Assembly (NCBI GenBank): GCA_030538475.1 | Contig: JAUNTX010000005.1 | Coordinates: 1-64,000 of the forward strand | Length of the DNA: 64,000 nt | Source of the DNA: Dermabacter sp. | GTDB taxonomy: Bacteria > Actinomycetota > Actinomycetes > Actinomycetales > Dermabacteraceae | Reading direction: 5' to 3' | Shown here: positions 58,470 to 64,000 of the stretch, piece by piece | Numbering within the stretch: the first letter of the stretch is position 1 | Layout of the letters: the number at the start of each line of letters is the position of its first letter | The notes under the pieces: model-generated | Database searches by the model: none | What the model saw: only the letters and a program-made list of their open reading frames with translations | What the model was told of the DNA's origin: nothing | Position numbers and translations under genes: made by a program

Positions 58470-58488
58470 GTAGGTAACCCTACCCTCA
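58470..58488 (-). promoter_or_regulatory. Putative iron box (IdeR/DtxR operator)
   Basis: On the minus strand the 19-mer TGAGGGTAGGGTTACCTAC matches the IdeR/DtxR consensus TTAGGTTAGGCTAACCTAA at 14 of 19 positions, counted by eye. It lies 51-69 nt upstream of the MhuD-like start and contains a TAGGGT that could be the -10 box, so a bound repressor would block transcription when iron is ample. Confidence 0.6.
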
Positions 58489-58645
58489 CTCATGATCTTC
58501 GGGCGGGACCCCACGCACACGAAAGCGACCTGCCCCGCCCCCACCGTGATGGCAGGAACGGGACAGGTTGCGACATAAGGTTCCCTCGCCGCGGCCAGTG
58601 CGCGCGAGATTCGGGGGCGCTCCGGTCTCCAGGGACCGTTCCGGG

Positions 58646-60970
58646 CTACAGGGAATGCGCCTCGCGCACCTTTCGCGTGGCCTGCACGAGGTTCTCGAGG
58701 CTCGCCTCGGTTTCGGCATAGCCGCGAGTCTTGAGGCCGCAGTCGGGGTTGGCCCAGAGCCGCTCGGCTCCCACGACGCCGACGGCCACCTCGAGCTGCT
58801 CCTCAATCGCCTCGACGCTTGGCACGCGCGGCGAGTGGATGTCCCACACGCCGGGCCCGATCTGGCGGGTGAAGCGCTCGGGATCGAGCGCGCGAATGAT
58901 GTCGCCGTGGCTGCGGGCGCTCTCGATGGTGGTCACATCGGCATCGAGGTCGTTGATCGCGTCGATCACCTCGTTGAACTCCGAGTAGCACAGGTGCGTG
59001 TGGATCTGCGTGGCGGGCGCCGCGCCCGCGGTGGCCAGGCGGAAGGCGCGCGTGGACCACTCCAAATACGCTTCCTGGGCGGCCTTCGTGAGCGGCAGCA
59101 GCTCGCGCAGCGCGGGCTCGTCCACCTGGATGATGCCGATGCCGGCGGCTTCCAGGTCGGAGATTTCGTCCCTGAGCGCGAGCGCGACGTGGTTCGCGGT
59201 GTCCTCGAGCGGCTGGTCGTCGCGCACGAAGCTCCACGCCAGGATCGTCACGGGTCCGGTGAGCATGCCCTTGACGGGCGCGTCCGTGAGCGAGGCGGCG
59301 TAGCTGGACCACGGGACGGTGATCGGTGCGGGCCGGGACACGTCACCGAACAGGATCGACGGGCGCGTACACCGCGAGCCGTAGCTCTGCACCCAGCCGT
59401 GCTTCGTGATGGCGAACCCGTCAAGGTTCTCGCCGAAGTACTGCACCATGTCGTTGCGCTCGGCCTCGCCGTGCACGAGCACGTCCAGCCCGATGCGCTC
59501 CTGGAGTCGGATCACGCGCTCGATTTCGGCCCTGATCGCCTCGACGTACTGCTCCTCGCTGATCTTGCCCGTGCGCACCTCGCGGCGCGCCGCGCGCACC
59601 TCGTCGGTCTGGGGGAACGAGCCGATCGTGGTGGTCGGAATCGGAGGAAGATGCAGGCTCTCGCGCTGGGCCGCATCGCGCACCCCGTATTCGGTGCGCA
59701 CCGAGTCCTCGGGGCGAAGGGCGGCGGCGCGCTCCCGCACGGACTCGTTCACGACGCCCTCGAATGTGCGCGGCACCGAGAGCGGGGCGGCAGCAAGCTG
59801 GGAATCCACTTCCGCATCGGCGCCGAGTCCCTGCCCGGCCTCGGCGAGCGCCACTACTTCGCGCACCTTTTCATCGGCGAAGGCGAGCGTGGCCAGCAGC
59901 TCCGGGTTCAGGTGGGCCTCGTCGGCAATGGTGTGCGGGGTGTGCTGGAGCGAGACCGCGGTGCTCACGCTCACCTGCTCGGGCGCTCCCCCGGCCTCCA
60001 CCACCGCGGCACGCACGGCGAGGAGCCGCGCCGTCGCCACGTCGAGATTCGCCTTCCACACGCCGCGACCATCGATAATGCCCGCCACCACGCGGGCCCC
60101 GCCGAGCCCGGTGAAATCGGCGGCCGTCGGCAGAGCACCCCGGTGAAGATCCAGGTGGATGGCCTGCACGCCGGCCTGGGCAAGCGCACCCACGTGGGCA
60201 CGCGCGTCGCCGTAGGGCGTGGTGACCAGCAGGGGCAGCAGCGAGGATAGGCGCGGGTACGCCTCGGCGATGAGGGCGTTCACGCGCTCCGCGCCCACCC
60301 GCGTATCGGTCGCGAGCGCGGGCTCGTCCAGCTGCACGCTGCTCACACCGGCCTCCGCGAGCGCCGTCAGCAGCACCGCGTACGCCGCCACCACGTCGTC
60401 CAGGCGATCCAGGGGATCAAAGCCCTCGGGGGCGCCTGCATCGGGGCGGGACAGCAGGAGGAAGGTCAGGGGGCCGACGAGGACGGGGCGCGAGCCACCG
60501 CGCGCCAGCTCCACGAGCCGTCCCGGCGCGGGCGAGAGGGCGGTGTCCGGTCCGATCTCGGGCACGAGGTAGTGGTAGTTCGTGTCGAACCACTTGGTCA
60601 TCTCGAGCGGCGGCTGGGCCGCGGAGCCGCGCGCGAGCGCGAAGTAGCCGTCGATGCCGATCCCGCCGGTCAGTGCCACTTCGGCCGCGTCGCTCGCGGC
60701 GTCGGCACGCACCTCCGCGGCGAAGCGCGTGGGCACCGCGCCGAGCGTGGCGAGGGTATCAAGCACCTGGTCGTACAGCGAGAAGGTCTCGGGGACCTCC
60801 GAGCGCTCGAGGCCGAGCGCACTTAGGTGCTGGGCCGTGGCCTCGCGCAGATCGTGGGCACCGGCAATGAGCGCCGCGGATTCCACCTTCCCTGCCCAGA
60901 ACTTTTCGACGAGGCTCTTGAGCTCGCGGCGGCGGCCGATGCGGGGGTAGCCAACGATGGTGGCGGTCAT
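58646..60970 (-). CDS. metE: Cobalamin-independent methionine synthase
   Basis: A 774-residue MetE: the methyl of methyltetrahydropteroyl-triglutamate goes to homocysteine. The C-terminal catalytic barrel has the zinc ligands in H-T-H-L-C-Y-S and N-P-D-C-G-L-K-T-R; the N-terminal barrel begins T-A-T-I-V-G-Y-P-R-I-G. AAGGAG precedes the ATG at 60970. metF, which supplies methyl-THF, is 122 nt upstream on the same strand; the gap holds 25-bp repeats. No cobalamin or SAM riboswitch is seen. Confidence 0.96.
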   Translation of the reverse strand: MTATIVGYPRIGRRRELKSLVEKFWAGKVESAALIAGAHDLREATAQHLSALGLERSEVPETFSLYDQVLDTLATLGAVPTRFAAEVRADAASDAAEVALTGGIGIDGYFALARGSAAQPPLEMTKWFDTNYHYLVPEIGPDTALSPAPGRLVELARGGSRPVLVGPLTFLLLSRPDAGAPEGFDPLDRLDDVVAAYAVLLTALAEAGVSSVQLDEPALATDTRVGAERVNALIAEAYPRLSSLLPLLVTTPYGDARAHVGALAQAGVQAIHLDLHRGALPTAADFTGLGGARVVAGIIDGRGVWKANLDVATARLLAVRAAVVEAGGAPEQVSVSTAVSLQHTPHTIADEAHLNPELLATLAFADEKVREVVALAEAGQGLGADAEVDSQLAAAPLSVPRTFEGVVNESVRERAAALRPEDSVRTEYGVRDAAQRESLHLPPIPTTTIGSFPQTDEVRAARREVRTGKISEEQYVEAIRAEIERVIRLQERIGLDVLVHGEAERNDMVQYFGENLDGFAITKHGWVQSYGSRCTRPSILFGDVSRPAPITVPWSSYAASLTDAPVKGMLTGPVTILAWSFVRDDQPLEDTANHVALALRDEISDLEAAGIGIIQVDEPALRELLPLTKAAQEAYLEWSTRAFRLATAGAAPATQIHTHLCYSEFNEVIDAINDLDADVTTIESARSHGDIIRALDPERFTRQIGPGVWDIHSPRVPSVEAIEEQLEVAVGVVGAERLWANPDCGLKTRGYAETEASLENLVQATRKVREAHSL

Positions 60971-60989
60971 GCGGGACTCCTTCATGGGT

Positions 60990-61064
60990 GGGGCGTGGGT
61001 AGAGATGGTGGAATGGGGCGTGGGTAGAGAACGTGGGGTGAGGCGTGGGTAGAGATGGTGGGGT
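60990..61064 (-). repeat. Three contiguous 25-bp direct repeats between metF and metE
   Basis: Copies at 60990-61014, 61015-61039 and 61040-61064 share GGCGTGGGTAGAGA and differ only at a few positions. They fill most of the metF-metE gap, within the metE leader (minus strand). There are no spacers between copies, so this is not a CRISPR array. The role is unknown: operator array, transcript element or slippage product. Confidence 0.85.
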
Positions 61065-61092
61065 GGTCAGGACAGGTGGGACGACGACGGGC

Positions 61093-62052
61093 TCATGCGA
61101 CGCGCGCGTGAGCGTCGCGGTGGAAGTAGCGCTCAAGATTCACGCGCTCAAGCGCCGCGAGCGCATCGCGGTGCTGGTTGAACGTGTACAGGTGAACGCC
61201 CGGCGCGCCCTGATCCAGGCATTCGTTCATGAGGGCGCTCGCGCGTTCGGCCCCGAGCTCGAAGCGCTCGTCGTCGCTGCGGGCGCTCAGCAGCGCGTGC
61301 ATGAACGGGCGCGGCACGGGCACGCCCGTGAGTTCCTGCAGCCGCAGGAGTCGCAGCGGATCACCCGTGGGCAGGAAGCCCGGAAGAATGGGGATCGTGA
61401 CGCCCGCGCGCCGGGCCCGCGCCACGAGGTGCGAATACTCCGCCGCGTCCCAGAACACCTGGGTGATGGCGAAGTTCGCGCCCGAGCGTTCCTTGGCGAG
61501 CAACACCTCGACATCGTGCTGGAAGGTCGCCGACTCGGGGTGGCGCACGGCGTAGGCCGCCACGCCAATGCTGACCCGGCCCGCAGCGAGCGAGGTGATG
61601 CGCTCGCTTTCAACCTCGCGAATGAGTTCCACGAGGTAGCGGGCGAAGGGAAGTTCGTCGGTCTCGGGGCTGTGCCCCGCCGGGTAGTCTCCGCGCAGCG
61701 CGAGGATGCCCCGCACCCCCATGTCGAGAATCTCGTGGACCGTCCGGCGCAGTTCCTCCGCGCCCATCGCGGTACACGTGAGGTGCACGAGCGGCCGCAC
61801 CGACGTGTGATCGGCCAGGTATTGCACGAGCGCGCACACCTCGGCGAAGTTGCTGCGTCCCGGCTTGCTCGTGACCGACACGAAGTCCGGCTCCACCGTG
61901 AGCAGTTCATCGATCGTGCGATGCAGCCTCTCCACGGGCGCCTCGGATCGGGCGGGGAAGAGCTCGAAACTCAGGGCGGGCCGCGCGTGACGGTGCAGCC
62001 TCGCCTCGGGCGGGGCTGGCGTGACGGGCGCGCTCTCATGCTGTGGGCTCAT
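61093..62052 (-). CDS. metF: 5,10-methylenetetrahydrofolate reductase
   Basis: A 319-residue FAD-binding TIM barrel that makes 5-methyl-THF for MetE. Family sequence: S-F-E-L-F-P-A-R-S (usually S-F-E-F-F-P-P), F-V-S-V-T-S-K-P-G-R-S-N, H-L-T-C-T-A-M, L-A-L-R-G-D-Y-P and I-T-Q-V-F-W-D. The ATG at 62052 lacks a Shine-Dalgarno but has a TAGCGT -10 box 8 nt before it. It is upstream of metE, as expected for a methionine operon. Confidence 0.93.
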   Translation of the reverse strand: MSPQHESAPVTPAPPEARLHRHARPALSFELFPARSEAPVERLHRTIDELLTVEPDFVSVTSKPGRSNFAEVCALVQYLADHTSVRPLVHLTCTAMGAEELRRTVHEILDMGVRGILALRGDYPAGHSPETDELPFARYLVELIREVESERITSLAAGRVSIGVAAYAVRHPESATFQHDVEVLLAKERSGANFAITQVFWDAAEYSHLVARARRAGVTIPILPGFLPTGDPLRLLRLQELTGVPVPRPFMHALLSARSDDERFELGAERASALMNECLDQGAPGVHLYTFNQHRDALAALERVNLERYFHRDAHARVA

Positions 62053-62060
62053 GGCACGCC

Positions 62061-62066
62061 ACGCTA
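62061..62066 (-). promoter_or_regulatory. Putative -10 box, leaderless metF
   Basis: TAGCGT on the minus strand ends 8 nt before the metF ATG, in a gene without a ribosome-binding site. Confidence 0.4.
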
Positions 62067-62131
62067 CGGCGCGGCGCCGGTGCCTCCGAAGCCTCGTGAA
62101 CGCGCGTGACAGCACGTGAACGAGGCCGCCA

Positions 62132-62177
62132 ACGAAAGAAAAAGAGAGGCGGCGCCCCCGCACGGGGCGCCGCCTCT
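62132..62177 (-). terminator. Terminator downstream of aqpZ
   Basis: A 14-bp perfect stem (AGAGGCGGCGCCCC and complement) is followed on the minus strand by a run with TTTTTCTTTC. It closes the aquaporin gene and insulates it from metF. Confidence 0.9.
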
Positions 62178-62212
62178 ACGCGAGCGGACGGGAAACGAAC
62201 CCGTCGGCCCGG

Positions 62213-62971
62213 CTAGTTTTCGCCGATGTTCTCCATGACGTGATCGGTCTTGTCCGGGAACACGAGCCCGTAGGTGAGTCCGGCAATGGCCGCGCCCACG
62301 AGCGGCGCGAGGATGAACGCCCACACCTGGGTGAGCGGACCGGAGCCCGCGAACCACGCCACGCCGAGCGAACGCGCGGGGTTCACCGACGTGTTCGAGA
62401 TCGGGATCGACACGAGGTGGATGAGGGTGAGGGAGAAGCCGATGGCGATCGGGGCGAAGCCCTGAGGCGCCCGGGCATCGGTCGCGCCGAGGATGACGTA
62501 CAGGAAGATCGCGGTGAGCAGCACTTCGGCCAGCAGGACGGCGAGCAGGGAGTAGCCGTTCGGCGACAGGTCACCGTACCCGTTCGTCGCGAAACCAGAC
62601 TCCACGGCGGAAAAGCCGGGCTTGCCGGAGGCGATGACGAAGAGGGCGAGGCCCGCAGCGGAGGCGCCGACCACCTGGGTCAGCATGTACGGCAGCACGG
62701 CCTTGCCCTCGACGCGCCCGGCGAGGAACGCGCCGAGGGTCACGGCGGGATTGAAGTGGCCGCCCGAGATGTGGCCCACCGCGTAGGCCATGACCAGGAC
62801 GGTCAGGCCGAACGCGAGGGCCACACCGGCGAAACCGATACCCATGTTGATGCTGTCGTTGTCGGTGGCCAGCACGCTGGCGGAGAAGATGGCGGAGCCC
62901 GCGCCACCGAACACGAGCACGAAGGTGCCCAGGAACTCGGCGGCGAGGCGCACGGTCATGGAGGGGTGCAT
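62213..62971 (-). CDS. aqpZ: Aquaporin Z (MIP family water channel)
   Basis: A 252-residue six-helix channel with two NPA boxes (74-76 in G-H-F-N-P-A-V-T, 196-198 in S-V-N-P-A-R-S). His184 and Arg199 of the selectivity filter and Phe at about 54 point to a narrow water-selective pore rather than a glycerol facilitator. GAGGA precedes the ATG at 62971. It appears monocistronic with its own terminator. Confidence 0.95.
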   Translation of the reverse strand: MHPSMTVRLAAEFLGTFVLVFGGAGSAIFSASVLATDNDSINMGIGFAGVALAFGLTVLVMAYAVGHISGGHFNPAVTLGAFLAGRVEGKAVLPYMLTQVVGASAAGLALFVIASGKPGFSAVESGFATNGYGDLSPNGYSLLAVLLAEVLLTAIFLYVILGATDARAPQGFAPIAIGFSLTLIHLVSIPISNTSVNPARSLGVAWFAGSGPLTQVWAFILAPLVGAAIAGLTYGLVFPDKTDHVMENIGEN

Positions 62972-63093
62972 GAGAAATCCTCTGAGGAAGGGATACGGAA
63001 CAGATGCCTGCTCACTGTAACCCCGCCGCACCACTATGGCCCAGTAATTCCACTGAGTTCAGAGCAACACTTCGCCACTCACCACCGGGCAGC

Positions 63094-64000
63094 TTAGGAG
63101 CGCGACGGCTTCCTGCTCACCACCGGATCCTCGCTCAGGACGTTCGGGGCCTTCACCTGAAGCTCACGCATATTCGCGGGCGGCGGATAGCTCTGGCCGA
63201 ACGGGAAGCGGCCAAACTGCTCCTCGTTCAGGTGGAAGCCGTCGTCGTACGCCTTGTTCAGCAGATCGAGGGCTTCCTCGGGCGTCGGGTACCTGCCGCT
63301 CCAGCTGGATCCGGCGGGAAGGAACGCCTCGAACACGCGGGTCTTCGGGCGCAGCCACAACCGGCCACTGCGGGTGCGGTCACGAAGCGCGTGGGCGCGC
63401 CAGGTGGTGATGGGGTGGGAGGCGCCGAGGTTGACGAGGTGGAGCCACAGCCCACGCTCGGTCGCGGCGCGATCCGCGAACTCCTGCACGTTGACGTGGG
63501 CGTTGAGGTACTTGCCTGCCGACAGCAGCGCAATCGTGCCGGGCGCCCCTTCGGGCGCGTAGGCGTAGCCGTAGTTGTCGGCACTGTACTCCTGGGCGCG
63601 CGAGAGTGCGCTGCCGAGCACCGGGATCTGCATGAAGAGATTGGTGAACACGAGGCGCAGGTAGCCGACGTGGCCCGCGGCGTGGTGGCCCACCTCGTGC
63701 GCGATGACGAAGCGCAGCGCATCGGGGTCACGGACCTGTCCGCCGACCTCGAACAGGTCGGAGTGGACGGCCACGAAGCGGCGGAAGCCGTGGCCCGCCG
63801 CGAAAGCGTTGATGACGCCGCTGCCGGAGACCACGTAGGCGTCGGGCACGCGCCGCATGCCGAACTTCGCGGCGGCTTCGGCCACCATCCGGTAGCCCTC
63901 GGGGAACTGCGTGGGGGTCATGCGCACCGCGGTGGCCCGCAAGCGTGCGTACATGAGCGCACGCAGAATCCAGATGGCCCACGGCACTGCCCCGACAATG
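63094..64000 (-). CDS. M48 family metallopeptidase (N-terminus outside window)
   Basis: The frame is open to the window edge, so the 5' end is missing; 302 codons are present. It shows the zinc motif H-E-V-G-H-H (in R-F-V-I-A-H-E-V-G-H-H-A-A-G-H), the third ligand region A-Q-E-Y-S-A-D-N-Y and V-S-G-S-G-V-I-N-A-F-A-A-G upstream. This fits the HtpX/YcaL-type M48 group. A hydrophobic stretch near the visible start (W-A-I-W-I-L-R-A-L) may be the end of a membrane segment. Expected role: membrane-linked protein quality control. Confidence 0.88.
   Translation of the reverse strand, partial: IVGAVPWAIWILRALMYARLRATAVRMTPTQFPEGYRMVAEAAAKFGMRRVPDAYVVSGSGVINAFAAGHGFRRFVAVHSDLFEVGGQVRDPDALRFVIAHEVGHHAAGHVGYLRLVFTNLFMQIPVLGSALSRAQEYSADNYGYAYAPEGAPGTIALLSAGKYLNAHVNVQEFADRAATERGLWLHLVNLGASHPITTWRAHALRDRTRSGRLWLRPKTRVFEAFLPAGSSWSGRYPTPEEALDLLNKAYDDGFHLNEEQFGRFPFGQSYPPPANMRELQVKAPNVLSEDPVVSRKPSRS

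Noticed and set aside
60971-61092. Cobalamin riboswitch or CRISPR array before metE
   Set aside because: The gap is 122 nt, too short for a cobalamin riboswitch and without its B12 box. The repeats are contiguous without spacers, so not CRISPR.

Overview
The window is a GC-rich, gene-dense chromosomal segment of an actinobacterium. The evidence is the order of the housekeeping genes: lysA-hom-thrC-thrB-rho-rpmE-prfA-prmC-sua5-wecA-atpI-atpBEFHAGDC followed by nucS, the same order I know from Mycobacterium. Further support comes from actinobacterial signature proteins (NucS, Kgd-type 2-oxoglutarate dehydrogenase, LysX, UPF0182, a PPA1309-like protein, the 24-residue ribosomal protein bL37 and an RsrA/SigR pair). 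A PPi-type phosphofructokinase and a fused OtsA-OtsB recall Actinomycetaceae/Micrococcales-type lineages, but the species cannot be named from this sequence. There is no insertion sequence, prophage, CRISPR array or rRNA, and no gene-free stretch longer than 300 bases.

Layout. 1-3 kb: an incomplete membrane protein, then nucS-nagA. 3-22 kb: one long minus-strand block read from lysA towards atpC (lysine/threonine synthesis, Rho, L31, RF1 and its methylase, tRNA modification, undecaprenyl-phosphate sugar transferase, complete F1Fo ATP synthase). 22-25 kb: otsAB and tRNA-Arg(CCG). 25-29 kb (minus): tsaD, an M23 endopeptidase and two CNNM/CBS proteins. 29.5-36 kb (plus): two-component system, kgd, a degenerate GDSL-like protein, bL37. 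36-37.5 kb (minus): sigR-rsrA. 37.6-43.7 kb (plus): doxX-like, aroA, rsgA, hisN, pfp and a calpain-like protease. 43.8-50.5 kb: csbD-like gene and lysX (minus), a divergent esterase/membrane-protein pair, a GNAT gene and initiator tRNA. 50.6-55.5 kb: UPF0182, PPA1309-like protein, an SSB paralogue, tRNA-Arg(UCU) and a small membrane protein. 55.4-64 kb (minus): an SDR, a DJ-1/PfpI protein, a methyltransferase, a MhuD-like haem monooxygenase with an upstream iron box, metE, metF, an aquaporin and an M48 peptidase cut by the window edge.

Most of the window is conserved core genome. The points that stand out are: (i) an IdeR/DtxR-like operator 51-69 nt upstream of a MhuD-like gene that keeps the haem residues W66 and H75 but has Thr at position 7; (ii) an RsrA-type anti-sigma factor without the N-terminal redox cysteine; (iii) a calpain-type cysteine protease with an intact Cys-His-Asn triad and a repetitive insert; (iv) three contiguous 25-bp repeats between metF and metE; (v) an ATP synthase epsilon subunit reduced to its beta-sandwich; (vi) a GDSL-family protein that appears to have lost its catalytic residues; (vii) several genes with a -10 box 6-8 nt before the start codon, suggesting leaderless mRNAs. 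I did not find a clearly new multi-gene system. The lysX/esterase/membrane-protein module and the 55-58 kb cluster come closest.
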